From assembly GCA_938045445.1 (NCBI GenBank), contig CALIMM010000010.1:27926-91925 (forward strand): 64,000 bases of DNA, read 5' to 3'. The stretch's first letter is position 1. Every line of letters begins with the position of its first letter. Under the pieces are notes generated by a model. That model was not told the origin of the DNA. It made no database searches and saw only the letters and a program-made list of their open reading frames with translations. Below, piece after piece: positions 25,384-34,073 of this stretch. The translations under genes were made by a program, and so were the position numbers. This stretch comes from an uncultured Candidatus Saccharibacteria bacterium. GTDB taxonomy: Bacteria > Patescibacteriota > Saccharimonadia > Saccharimonadales > Saccharimonadaceae.

Positions 25384-26499
25384 ATGGAAGACCTTAATAT
25401 TAAGCAGCTTACGTTAGCCTTGCGCACGATCGCTGACGAAAAGAACTTGCCTGAGGAAACTGTCCTGGGTGTGATCGAGCAAGCAATTGCTGCCGCGTGG
25501 CGCCGCGACAATGGTGAGCGCGACCAAAACGTCCGGGCAGAGCTTAATCTCAACGACGGCACGGCAAAGGTATTCGTCATTCGCGAGATCGTTGAAGAAG
25601 TTAACTTCCCATCGACAGAGATTAGCCTAGAAGAAGCACGGGCGACAAACCCCGATGCCGAGCTGGGCGGTACCGTTGAGGAGACGCACAATGTGACGAG
25701 CTTTGGCCGTGTGGCGGCTCAGACTGCCAAGCAGGTGGTGTTGCAGCGCCTGCGCGAGGCTGAGCGCGAAGTGGTGCTGGCAGAGTTCGAAGACAAGATT
25801 GGTACCGTTGTGACGGGTATCGTCCAGCGGGTTGAGCCGCGCGTCGTGCGGGTTGAACTGGGCAAGGCAACTGGCATCTTGCCACAGAGTGAGCAAATCC
25901 AAGGCGAGCGCTATGTGCCAGGCAGCCGCATTAAAGTATTTATCAAGGATATCGAGCGCGATAATCGTGGTCCACAGCTTATCCTGAGCCGTGGCAACGA
26001 AGCCTTCATCGAGTATCTCTTCCGCCAGGAGGTGCCAGAGCTCGAGACAGGGGCAGTTGAGATTAAGGGGATCGCCCGCGAAGCAGGTCGCCGCACTAAG
26101 CTGGCCGTCCTGAGTACCGTGCCAGGGATCGACCCTGTTGGTACCTTTGTTGGTGGGCATGGCACGCGGGTCAATGCTGTTGTTAACGAGATTGGTGACC
26201 AAGAAAAGATCGACATCATCATGTACGACGAAAACACCGACACGTACATTCGCAACGCCCTCAGCCCTGCTGAGGTAGTGCGAGTCGAGATTGACCGCGA
26301 GCACAAGCACGCCAAGGTATATGTAACGGAAGACCAGCAATCAATTGCGATTGGCCGCAGCGGGCAAAATGTTCGCCTGGCGAGCCGCCTTACCGGCTTT
26401 GAGCTTGATATCGAGACAGCAGCAAGCCAGCCAGCTGAGCGCAAGCCACGCAAGAATATCGAGGATGATCTCTTTAGCGCCATTGAAAACCAAGCGTAA
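25384..26499 (+). CDS. nusA: Transcription termination/antitermination protein NusA
   Basis: This 371-residue protein has the standard order: N-terminal RNAP-binding domain (1-125), S1 domain (about 132-200, G-T-V-V-T-G-I-V-Q-R-V), KH1 (G-x-D-P-V-G-x-x-V-G near 255) and KH2 (I-G-R-S-G-Q-N-V-R-L-A near 326). The C-terminal acidic repeats of E. coli NusA are absent, as in most Gram-positives. NusA binds RNA polymerase and modulates pausing. The gene has its own promoter, leader hairpin and terminator. rimP, rbfA and infB are not next to it. Confidence 0.96.
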   Translation: MEDLNIKQLTLALRTIADEKNLPEETVLGVIEQAIAAAWRRDNGERDQNVRAELNLNDGTAKVFVIREIVEEVNFPSTEISLEEARATNPDAELGGTVEETHNVTSFGRVAAQTAKQVVLQRLREAEREVVLAEFEDKIGTVVTGIVQRVEPRVVRVELGKATGILPQSEQIQGERYVPGSRIKVFIKDIERDNRGPQLILSRGNEAFIEYLFRQEVPELETGAVEIKGIAREAGRRTKLAVLSTVPGIDPVGTFVGGHGTRVNAVVNEIGDQEKIDIIMYDENTDTYIRNALSPAEVVRVEIDREHKHAKVYVTEDQQSIAIGRSGQNVRLASRLTGFELDIETAASQPAERKPRKNIEDDLFSAIENQA

Positions 26500-26523
26500 A
26501 ATTGCAAAGCGCTGCGACACGCC

Positions 26524-26552
26524 AACCCTACTCATAATAGAGTAGGGTTTTG
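26524..26552 (+). terminator. nusA intrinsic terminator
   Basis: AACCCTACTC (26524-26533) pairs perfectly with GAGTAGGGTT (26540-26549) over a 6-nt loop and continues into TTTTG. Confidence 0.9.
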
Positions 26553-26559
26553 CGTGTTA

Positions 26560-26586
26560 TTAGCACTCCACCTTGACGAGTGCTAA
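26560..26586 (+). promoter_or_regulatory. CIRCE operator (HrcA site) upstream of clpC
   Basis: TTAGCACTC (26560-26568), 9-nt spacer, GAGTGCTAA (26578-26586): an exact CIRCE inverted repeat, the binding site of the heat-shock repressor HrcA. The -35 TTGACG lies inside it. Confidence 0.95.
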
Positions 26587-26601
26587 TAAGCAGCGTATAC
26601 T
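26573..26601 (+). promoter_or_regulatory. clpC operon promoter overlapping CIRCE
   Basis: TTGACG (26573-26578), 17 nt, TATACT (26596-26601). The -35 is buried in the CIRCE spacer and right arm, so bound HrcA would block RNA polymerase. The leader is about 34 nt and carries GGAGGA before the ATG at 26642. Confidence 0.85.
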
Positions 26602-26641
26602 GAGTAGGGTGGCTTTTTGGCCACAGATTTTGGAGGACGAC

Positions 26642-29131
26642 ATGGAAGATGATTTTGCAGATTTTATTAGCCATTTGAGTGATGATGCTCGTCTGAGCGT
26701 CCAGTATGCTGATGCAATTGCCCGTGGGTATGGCAACCCCTATATTGGCACCGAACACCTGCTCCTTGGTATCCTGAGCCAAAGCGCCAGCCTGGGCACC
26801 AAGGTACTGGCTGATGCTGGCATTACGCTACGCCGGGCGGAGGACTCGCTCCACCTACAGCCGCTCAAGAGTATTACGGTGCGGACTGGTGGGGCAACTG
26901 GCCTATCTGAGACGGCTCTATTGACACTTCGGATGGGGTGGGAAATTGCGAAGGAGTATGAACATGATGAGCTCGGCACAGAGCATATTCTCTATAGCTT
27001 GCTCAAGCAAAACAACGCCCGCGCAACTGTATTGCTACGCGAAATGGGGGCAGATACCGAGGCGATCGTCCGCAACCTCGAAGCCCACTTTGATGATATG
27101 CGCGAAGAGAGCCGCGGCGGCACGAGCACTCGCACGGACACGAAGCGTCGGCCAATGCCGCGCGGTGGCAGTGCCCTGAGCAAATACAGCATTGATCTCA
27201 CGGCTAAGGCGGCCGATGGCGAGCTCGATACTGTGGTAGGGCGAGCACGCGAGACCGAACGCCTTATAACAATTCTCAGCCGTCGTACCAAGAATAACCC
27301 CGTCTTGCTGGGTGAGCCAGGGGTGGGTAAGACGGCCATCGTCGAGGGCTTGGCGCAGCGGATTGTCCGCGAGGATGTGCCAGATAATCTGCTCGACAAG
27401 CGAGTGGTTATGCTCGATATGACGGCAATTGTGGCTGGTACTAAGTACCGGGGGCAGTTCGAGGAGCGGCTGACGGCACTGATCCGCGAGATTACCAAGC
27501 AGGGCAACATTATTGCCTTTATCGATGAACTGCACATGCTTGTAGGAGCTGGCTCAGCAGAAGGTGGCGCGATGGACGCAGCTAATATCCTCAAGCCAGC
27601 GCTAGCTAGAGGTGAGTTGCACCTCATCGGTGCGACGACGCTGGAGGAATATCGCAAGCATATCGAGAAAGACAGCGCGCTCGAGCGCCGCTTTCAGACA
27701 GTACTCGTTAAGGAGCCAAGTGTGAAGGATACGGTGGCAATCCTTAAGGGGCTATGCAGCTACTACGAGAAGCACCATGGGGTAAAGATCAGCGATGAGG
27801 TGATCGAGTCGGCAGTGTATATGAGTGACCGCTATGTGGCCGATCGCTTTATGCCCGACAAGGCGATTGACGTGATTGATGAAGCAGCAGCGCTGGTACG
27901 CGTTAAGAAGGGGCACAAGCCAAGCAAGCAGCGCGAGTATGTCCGTGAGCTCAAAGCGCTCAACGAGAAGATGGAAGACGCCGTGGCAGCAGAAGACTAC
28001 GAGCGTGCTGCCTTGTATAAGCAACGCATTAGCCAATTAACTGATCAACTCGAGCAGGCTCGCCGCGAGCAAGGTCGCAAAACTCCACTAGTGCTCACCG
28101 ATGATCATATTGCTCGTGCTATTGCTGTGATGACGCGTATTCCGGTTGAGAAAGTTCGCACAAGTGAGGCGAAGCTCCTGCGCAATCTCGAGAAGCACCT
28201 TGGGAAGTATCTGATTGGCCAGGAAGAAGCAGTTAGCAAAGTGGCTCGGGCTATTCGGCGCAGTCGTAGCGGGGTGGCGAGCAGCCAGCGGCCGATCGGT
28301 AGCTTTGTCTTTATGGGGCCAACCGGTGTTGGTAAGACCGAGCTAGCGCGCGTGCTTGCTCGTGAGGTGTTTGGCTCGGATGATGCACTGATTAAGATCG
28401 ATATGAGTGAGTTTGGCGAGAAGCATACCGCGAGCCGGCTTGTTGGTGCGCCTGCTGGCTATGTAGGTTACGACGATGGCGGCAAGCTAACAGATAAGGT
28501 GCGGCGCCAACCCTATAGTGTGGTGTTGTTTGATGAAATCGAAAAGGCTCACCCCGATATCTTCCAGATGTTGCTGCAGCTGCTTGAGGATGGCACATTG
28601 ACCGACTCGACTGGTCGTGTCGTGAGCTTCCGCAACACAATCATCATCCTCACCAGTAATCTTGGAGCAGACAAAATGCAGCACAATCGCAGCCTCGGCT
28701 TCCAGGCCAAACTAGCCGACGAGGACGATACAGCACAGCAACAGCGACGCAATGAGTCGTATACACGCGAGGCACTGGAGCGCTTCATGCGGCCGGAGCT
28801 AATCAATCGGTTTGACGCAATTATCACCTTCCGCCCGCTCACCAAACCAGAGGTTGGGAAGATATTCGACTTGCAGATTGCTGAGCTCAATCGGCGTTTG
28901 GCGCGCCAGAGTCTCGCCGTCAAGGTGTTGCCAGCGGCAAAGCGACGGTTGATCGCTCAGGGTTACAGCCGCACCTTTGGGGCGCGACCGCTGCGGCGCA
29001 CGATTGAGGACGAGCTGGAGCACCGCCTTGCGGAGGGGATCTTGGCCCATCACTACGCCAAAGGGTCGGTCTTGACAGTTGGAGTACGAAAAGGGGAGCT
29101 GACGATTGACGCACGTAGCGAAAAGGCCTAA
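26642..29131 (+). CDS. clpC: ClpC-type AAA+ unfoldase
   Basis: This 829-residue Hsp100 protein unfolds substrates for ClpP. It has an N-terminal double Clp_N repeat (about 1-150) and AAA1 with Walker A G-E-P-G-V-G-K-T near 222. A short middle domain carries a UVR-like helix pair (E-D-Y-E-R-A-A-L-Y-K, about 450), which distinguishes ClpC from ClpA. AAA2 has G-P-T-G-V-G-K-T near 558, and the protein ends in a D2-small domain. The ATG at 26642 follows GGAGGA; an upstream TTG in CIRCE is not a start. It heads an operon under CIRCE control, with clpP carrying the same operator at 54949. Confidence 0.94.
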   Translation: MEDDFADFISHLSDDARLSVQYADAIARGYGNPYIGTEHLLLGILSQSASLGTKVLADAGITLRRAEDSLHLQPLKSITVRTGGATGLSETALLTLRMGWEIAKEYEHDELGTEHILYSLLKQNNARATVLLREMGADTEAIVRNLEAHFDDMREESRGGTSTRTDTKRRPMPRGGSALSKYSIDLTAKAADGELDTVVGRARETERLITILSRRTKNNPVLLGEPGVGKTAIVEGLAQRIVREDVPDNLLDKRVVMLDMTAIVAGTKYRGQFEERLTALIREITKQGNIIAFIDELHMLVGAGSAEGGAMDAANILKPALARGELHLIGATTLEEYRKHIEKDSALERRFQTVLVKEPSVKDTVAILKGLCSYYEKHHGVKISDEVIESAVYMSDRYVADRFMPDKAIDVIDEAAALVRVKKGHKPSKQREYVRELKALNEKMEDAVAAEDYERAALYKQRISQLTDQLEQARREQGRKTPLVLTDDHIARAIAVMTRIPVEKVRTSEAKLLRNLEKHLGKYLIGQEEAVSKVARAIRRSRSGVASSQRPIGSFVFMGPTGVGKTELARVLAREVFGSDDALIKIDMSEFGEKHTASRLVGAPAGYVGYDDGGKLTDKVRRQPYSVVLFDEIEKAHPDIFQMLLQLLEDGTLTDSTGRVVSFRNTIIILTSNLGADKMQHNRSLGFQAKLADEDDTAQQQRRNESYTREALERFMRPELINRFDAIITFRPLTKPEVGKIFDLQIAELNRRLARQSLAVKVLPAAKRRLIAQGYSRTFGARPLRRTIEDELEHRLAEGILAHHYAKGSVLTVGVRKGELTIDARSEKA

Positions 29132-30104
29132 GCGCCTCCTCTCAACACTGGTCGGCCTAGTGATGATCGGTGGCATGGCTTGGGCTGGGCTGACCTATGG
29201 CCCAGAGCTCTACGATGCCGCAGTGGCGAGCCGGTACCAGCCCGATAGTGCAATGCAAGCGGTGATTGATCAGCTTGAGCTGACCGACAAAGGTCGGCAG
29301 CTGCTCTATGCGAGTCAGCCACAATTGCAGGACAAGACTGAGTTTAACAAAAGCTGCAAATCGACTGAGCGCACAGCAGCTATCCTTGGTTGCTACCACC
29401 TGCGCCGGATTTACGTCTACAATGTACAGAATCAAGAACTGACTAACGCCGAACCCGTCACGACAGCGCACGAGCTCTTGCATGCTGCATATGAGCGGCT
29501 TGGCCCAAGCGAGCGACAGCGGATTGACAAGCTTATCGAAGCAGAGTACGCCAAGATCAAGACCAATCCGGTCATCGCCTCAATGGTGAAGTATTATGAC
29601 CAGGCCGAGCCAGGCGAGCGTAATAATGAGCTTCATTCTATTATTGGTACGCAGATTGGTACAATCAACAGCGAGCTAGAGCAGCACTATAGTCGGTATT
29701 TCCGTAACCGTGCGGCGATTGTCGCACGCAGTGATGCCTACCAAGCTGTCTTTGACAAAGTCGATCAAGAAGCCAAAGCGCTCAGCAAGGCAATCAACCA
29801 AGAAGCTACCCAGCTCCCCACTGACCAAGCACAGTACAAAGAGATGGCTGAGCAGCTGTCGGCTGATATCAAGGTATTTAATGCCAGAGCCCAAAATGGT
29901 GGCTTTCGCGATGATGCATCATTCCAGGCAGCGCGCAAGAAGCTCTTGGCACGCCAGCGAGCACTTGAGGCACAGCGGCTCGCGATTAATCAGCGCGTTG
30001 AGATATATAATGCGAAGATCACTCGGCTCAATGCCTTGTCGGTACGCGCTAATGAGCTGAACCAAAGCATTAATGGCATTGAGCAGCCTAAGGAGCAAGT
30101 GTAG
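29106..30104 (+). CDS. Membrane-anchored putative HExxH metallopeptidase
   Basis: This 332-residue protein has a basic N-terminus and one membrane span (about residues 10-32). The outer part has C-x-S...L-G-C-Y-H-L then T-A-H-E-L-L-H-A-A-Y-E (zinc-type HExxH at about 122-126), followed by long charged coiled-coil helices (about 170-320). Zinc peptidase activity is plausible; a third ligand cannot be fixed. The start is TTG at 29106, supported by AAGGGGAG 7 nt upstream, and it overlaps clpC by 26 nt. Translational coupling to clpC and overlap with radA suggest a stress-linked envelope role. Confidence 0.72.
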   Translation: MTHVAKRPKRLLSTLVGLVMIGGMAWAGLTYGPELYDAAVASRYQPDSAMQAVIDQLELTDKGRQLLYASQPQLQDKTEFNKSCKSTERTAAILGCYHLRRIYVYNVQNQELTNAEPVTTAHELLHAAYERLGPSERQRIDKLIEAEYAKIKTNPVIASMVKYYDQAEPGERNNELHSIIGTQIGTINSELEQHYSRYFRNRAAIVARSDAYQAVFDKVDQEAKALSKAINQEATQLPTDQAQYKEMAEQLSADIKVFNARAQNGGFRDDASFQAARKKLLARQRALEAQRLAINQRVEIYNAKITRLNALSVRANELNQSINGIEQPKEQV

Positions 30105-31459
30105 TGGCACGAGCTCGCACGATATTTGTCTGCCAGCAGTGTGGTGCGCGCTCACCAAAGTGGATGGGCAAGTGTGAGCAATGTGGCCAGTGGAATAGCC
30201 TCGTCGAGCAAGCACCAGCCCCAGTGGGTAAATCGGCTGTGGCACGCAGCGCTGGCCAAGGTACGTTGCTACAGCCGCGGCCAATCACTGCTGCAAGCCA
30301 GGATGAGCCAGCAGCTCGGCTTGCAACGGGCATTGCCGATCTTGATGCAGTGCTGGGTGGTGGTATTTTGCCGGGTGGTGTGCTTCTCTTGGCGGGGCAA
30401 CCGGGTATAGGCAAGAGCACTCTCTTGCTCCAAGTCGCGCATGCGGTTGCGCAGCAGCAAGCGGTGCTCTATATCAGCGGTGAGGAGTCGGCTGGGCAGG
30501 TAGCGCTGCGAGCGACGCGACTGGGTGCCGACCAGCACGAGGCATTGTCTTTTGCCGCAAGTACGAGCGCCGATGATATTGCGGCTACCATCCGTACCGG
30601 TCAATACCAGCTGGTAATTGTCGATTCAATTCAGACGTTGAGTCTGGCTGAGATCACCAGTGCACCAGGCACTGTAAGCCAAATTACTAACGCCAGCAAC
30701 GTTATTATTCAAGCGGCCAAGCAATCAGGGACGGCGGTAGTGCTGGTGGGTCATGTGACGAAGGAAGGGTCAATCGCGGGGCCCAAGGTACTTGAGCATC
30801 TCGTGGATGTGGTACTGCAGTTTGAGGGCGATCGCTATGGCGGCTTTAAGGTGGTGCGGGCCATCAAGAATCGCTATGGCAGTACGAATGAAGCGGCGAT
30901 TTTTGCTATGGGTGAGCACGGCCTGACAGTGGTCGAGAACCCCTCAGCTGCACTACTTGCCGAGCGCCAAAATGCCGATGGCTCGGTGGTGTTGGCTACC
31001 CTTGAGGGTAACCGCCCTATCCTTGTCGAGATCCAAGCACTTGTCAATCCAACCCATTTCGGGTATCCTAAGAGGACAGCCAGCGGATTTGATCTCAACC
31101 GACTCAACCTTTTGATCGCTGTCCTCGAGCGGCGCACCAAATTGCAATTATCCGATAAAGATATCTACATCAACGTTGTCGGTGGACTCAAACTGGCTGA
31201 TCGGGCGGCCGACTTAGCCGTCGTCATGGCAATTGCTAGTGCTGCTGCTGGTCGACGCCTTGATGATGGTGTAGTAGTGTTTGGCGAGGTGGGCCTTGGC
31301 GGTGAAGTACGCAGCGCCCAAGCGCCCAAGCGGCGCATTGCTGAGGCGCAAAAGCTCGGCTTCACCAAAGCGATTGCCCCGCACTCTGGCCTCAAGACGC
31401 CCTTTATCCATGACGTGCGCGATATCCGCAGTGCACTCATTACCTATCTAAAAACATAA
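30104..31459 (+). CDS. radA: DNA repair protein RadA
   Basis: This 451-residue RecA-like branch-migration helicase acts in recombination. It has an N-terminal zinc finger C10-x2-C13...C24-x2-C27, Walker A G-Q-P-G-I-G-K-S-T near 98, the RadA-specific K-N-R-Y-G motif near 254, and a C-terminal Lon-protease-like domain (about 280-451). The GTG start overlaps the previous TAG stop by one base. The clpC-radA order matches the Firmicutes ctsR-mcsAB-clpC-radA-disA-yacL operon. Confidence 0.95.
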   Translation: MARARTIFVCQQCGARSPKWMGKCEQCGQWNSLVEQAPAPVGKSAVARSAGQGTLLQPRPITAASQDEPAARLATGIADLDAVLGGGILPGGVLLLAGQPGIGKSTLLLQVAHAVAQQQAVLYISGEESAGQVALRATRLGADQHEALSFAASTSADDIAATIRTGQYQLVIVDSIQTLSLAEITSAPGTVSQITNASNVIIQAAKQSGTAVVLVGHVTKEGSIAGPKVLEHLVDVVLQFEGDRYGGFKVVRAIKNRYGSTNEAAIFAMGEHGLTVVENPSAALLAERQNADGSVVLATLEGNRPILVEIQALVNPTHFGYPKRTASGFDLNRLNLLIAVLERRTKLQLSDKDIYINVVGGLKLADRAADLAVVMAIASAAAGRRLDDGVVVFGEVGLGGEVRSAQAPKRRIAEAQKLGFTKAIAPHSGLKTPFIHDVRDIRSALITYLKT

Positions 31460-31472
31460 TAAAAGGAACAAC

Positions 31473-32657
31473 ATGCAATTATCTACTATTGTGTTGCTTA
31501 TCATCACACTTATTATCCTTGGCGAAGTCAGCTACCTCCTGGCTCGGCTGCCACGCAATACACTTAAGACGAAGGGGCGAGCGCTGCTGGTCGATACCTC
31601 AGTGCTGATGGATGGCCGCATTACGGCCGTTGCCAAAACAGGATTTATAGGAGACACGCTGGTGATCCCACGGAGCGTGGTGGGCGAGCTGCAATTTTTG
31701 GCAGATCACGCAGACAGCGACAAGCGAGCTCGTGCGCGCTATGGCCTCGACGTCGTGACGGAACTGCAGGCGATGGATGAAGTTGAAGTAGAGCTCTTGC
31801 AGGATGGCAGCAAAGCACGTGAAGGGGTTGACGAGCGGCTGCTGAGTTTGGCCAAGCAGCATGGCGCGTGGCTGCTCACGATTGATTATAATCTCAACAA
31901 AGTTGCCGCTGTGGAGGGGATTGGCGTGCTCAATATCAATGAGCTGGCGCAGAGCATCCGGATGGCGCATTTGCCTGGCGAGCACCTGACGCTAGCGCTC
32001 CTCCAGAAGGGGCAGGACGCCCATCAGGCGGTGGGGCACTTACCTGATGGCACAATGGTGGTCGTGGAGCAAGCCAGCAGCCAGCTGGGCCGCACCTGCG
32101 AAGTGGAGATTATTCGCAACCTTCAGACCGCTGCAGGCAAGATGATCTTTGCCAAGCTCGTCAAAAAGCCAGCAGCTCAGCCAGCCAAAGTGCACTCAGC
32201 TGAAGCATTATCGGAAAAAGCAGCAGCGCAAGAGGAGCCAGCAGCTCAACCATCTACTCGGCCCAAGCCAGCAAAGACCTCGCGCTCTCGCCAACTAGCG
32301 CAGGCTCGTGTTACCACAGCTCCAGCAGAAAAAACAGACAAGAAAAATGACCAGCCAGCCTCAAGTCAGCCCCAGCGAACGGCGCGTGTGGCTCGTGAGA
32401 AAACAAAGCCAGCAGAGCAACCACAATCAAAGCAGCTAGCCAAGCGTACCTCTCGCGCGCGAGCCGCTACGGCTCCGAAATCTCCGCAGGCTGCTTCATC
32501 TTCTCAATCCGGACATGCCAAGCAGCCAACAACGGGCCGCACCTCACAAGCAACCACGCAAGCTACCTCCAAAAAACGAACCGCTCGTTCGCCATCACGT
32601 CGCCGTGTTGACCACGAAGCAGCGCTGCTTGATTTGGTAAAAAAGCAGACGGATTAG
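31473..32657 (+). CDS. PIN/TRAM-domain protein (YacL-like) with long basic tail
   Basis: This 394-residue protein has one N-terminal membrane span (about 4-24). A PIN nuclease-fold domain (about 35-150) has acidic residues in L-V-D-T-S-V-L-M-D-G and G-V-D-E-R-L-L...D-Y-N-L. A TRAM domain (about 165-225, I-R-M-A-x-L-P-G-E-H) follows, then about 160 residues of Lys/Ala/Ser/Gln/Thr low complexity, likely a nucleic-acid-binding tail. It matches YacL of the Gram-positive clpC-radA operon and lies 13 nt after radA. The tail is not part of typical YacL. Confidence 0.88.
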   Translation: MQLSTIVLLIITLIILGEVSYLLARLPRNTLKTKGRALLVDTSVLMDGRITAVAKTGFIGDTLVIPRSVVGELQFLADHADSDKRARARYGLDVVTELQAMDEVEVELLQDGSKAREGVDERLLSLAKQHGAWLLTIDYNLNKVAAVEGIGVLNINELAQSIRMAHLPGEHLTLALLQKGQDAHQAVGHLPDGTMVVVEQASSQLGRTCEVEIIRNLQTAAGKMIFAKLVKKPAAQPAKVHSAEALSEKAAAQEEPAAQPSTRPKPAKTSRSRQLAQARVTTAPAEKTDKKNDQPASSQPQRTARVAREKTKPAEQPQSKQLAKRTSRARAATAPKSPQAASSSQSGHAKQPTTGRTSQATTQATSKKRTARSPSRRRVDHEAALLDLVKKQTD

Positions 32658-32818
32658 TAGTTTATATTTCTTAGCTGAAGGTGTACATAGATAAACGTAT
32701 CATGACGATGCCAGAAGCCGTCCCAATTCATGCGCGAGCACCATGGCTTGAAGATTAGACTGGTCTCAGGAGGGGTTATTACAAAGCTAGCGGATAGCAA
32801 AGAGATATTGTTTGATTT

Positions 32819-32847
32819 TTGATACATGATTCTCAGGGTGCTATACT
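32819..32847 (+). promoter_or_regulatory. Promoter of the inositol-phosphatase-family gene
   Basis: TTGATA (32819-32824), 17 nt, TATACT (32842-32847) with an extended TGC. A conventional leader of about 27 nt carries AAGGGAAG before the ATG. Confidence 0.75.
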
Positions 32848-32879
32848 GATGGTAGTAGTACCATGAAAGGGAAGCGACT

Positions 32880-33695
32880 ATGCATACCTATCGAGACTTT
32901 CTCACCACCACCCTCACCGCTGCCGCGAAGATTGCCGTCGCGAACTTTGGCAACCTTTCTCACTCGGTCAAGGCGGGAGATCGCAATCAAGTCCTGACAG
33001 AGACCGACCTGGAGATCGGTCATTTCCTGACGGACGCAATTCGCACAGCATACCCTGACCATAACATTATCGATGAGGAATTGGGCTGTGTCGATAACGG
33101 GTCGCACTGCACCTGGGTGGTTGACCCGATCGATGGGACGAGCAACTTCGCAGCGGGACTACCGCAGTATGGCATTATGCTGGGGCTGCTCGATCACGAC
33201 ACCCCAGTGGCTGGTGGCATTGCCCTGCCTGCCTTTAGCGAGATCTACATTGCAACCAAGGATGCAGGTGCCTGGTGTAATGGCCAGAAGATCCATGTCT
33301 CGCGTGAAACCGACCTTGCCAATAGTCTCGTCGCGTATGGTGTTGACGGTCACCCTGAGGATCCAGCCCGGACAAAGCGCGAGGCTGAGCTACTTGGTGC
33401 CATCATCCTCTCGATCCGTAATCTCCGCTCGTCTAATAGTGTCGTCGACCAAGCAATGGTTGCGAAGGGTGCCTATGGTGCCTGCGCCAACCAAACGAGC
33501 AAGATCTGGGACAACGTCGCGCAGCAGATCATTATTGAGGAGGCGGGTGGTGTCTATACCGATATTGCCGGCAACCCCATGGATTATCACGACGCCCTAA
33601 ACCGCTCTCACGAGAACTTCACCTGGCTGGCGGGAGCGCCGGAGCTGCATCGGCAGTTGGTGGGGGTGGTGGAACCTTTATTGCTTTCCTTGTGA
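32880..33695 (+). CDS. Inositol-monophosphatase family protein
   Basis: This 271-residue member of the lithium-sensitive phosphatase superfamily has metal ligands in E-T-D near 42, D-E-E near 64, and V-D-P-I-D-G-T-S-N-F near 81-90. The second signature K-I-W-D-N-V-A...E-E-A-G-G-V-Y near 204-225 is also present. The physiological substrate could be inositol phosphate, PAP or fructose-1,6-bisphosphate; the sequence does not decide. It is monocistronic. Confidence 0.9.
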   Translation: MHTYRDFLTTTLTAAAKIAVANFGNLSHSVKAGDRNQVLTETDLEIGHFLTDAIRTAYPDHNIIDEELGCVDNGSHCTWVVDPIDGTSNFAAGLPQYGIMLGLLDHDTPVAGGIALPAFSEIYIATKDAGAWCNGQKIHVSRETDLANSLVAYGVDGHPEDPARTKREAELLGAIILSIRNLRSSNSVVDQAMVAKGAYGACANQTSKIWDNVAQQIIIEEAGGVYTDIAGNPMDYHDALNRSHENFTWLAGAPELHRQLVGVVEPLLLSL

Positions 33696-34015
33696 TCATA
33701 ATGTCTCTGTATGATCGTGAGTCCCAATTATGTCCGGTGAAGCTGGAGAAAATGTAATGAAGTGCGGAGTGTAAGCTGATTGCGCGAAGGCATGCTGTAA
33801 GAGATAATAGGCTAAGGATGTATCTTGGATGAGCTAGAATCGCGATGATCGACTCCAAAGCAGATGTATTCTATTTTTAATCGTAAGCCCTAAATTTCTT
33901 GATATTCCCATTATGGAGATGCCTATCCCCCGATATCTTATTCGAAGGGTGTAGGCTACTTCTAGGGGATAAATAACAAGCTTGGAGTAGATATATAATC
34001 CTATATTTAAACTCC
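33696..34015. other. Intergenic region without a gene
   Basis: About 320 nt between two convergent genes. No convincing coding frame was seen. The only structure noted is TATCCCC (33924-33930) against GGGGATA (33965-33971), a 7-bp inverted repeat with a 34-nt gap. Confidence 0.6.
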
Positions 34016-34048
34016 ACTATAAAAAATCCTGCACATACAGTCGCAGGG
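34016..34048 (-). terminator. Terminator of the PBP gene
   Basis: On the minus strand CCTGC and GCAGG pair around a 10-nt loop and run into ATTTTTTAT, about 25 nt after the PBP stop. Confidence 0.7.
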
Positions 34049-34073
34049 TATTTCATTGTTCTCTACAAACGCA

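Noticed and set aside
26573..26642. An upstream TTG start for clpC within the CIRCE element
   Set aside because: The TTG is part of the -35 and lies upstream of the predicted transcript start; the ATG at 26642 has a good ribosome site.
33924..33971. TATCCCC/GGGGATA inverted repeat as an operator
   Set aside because: Only 7 bp, with a long gap and no adjacent promoter; no support beyond chance.
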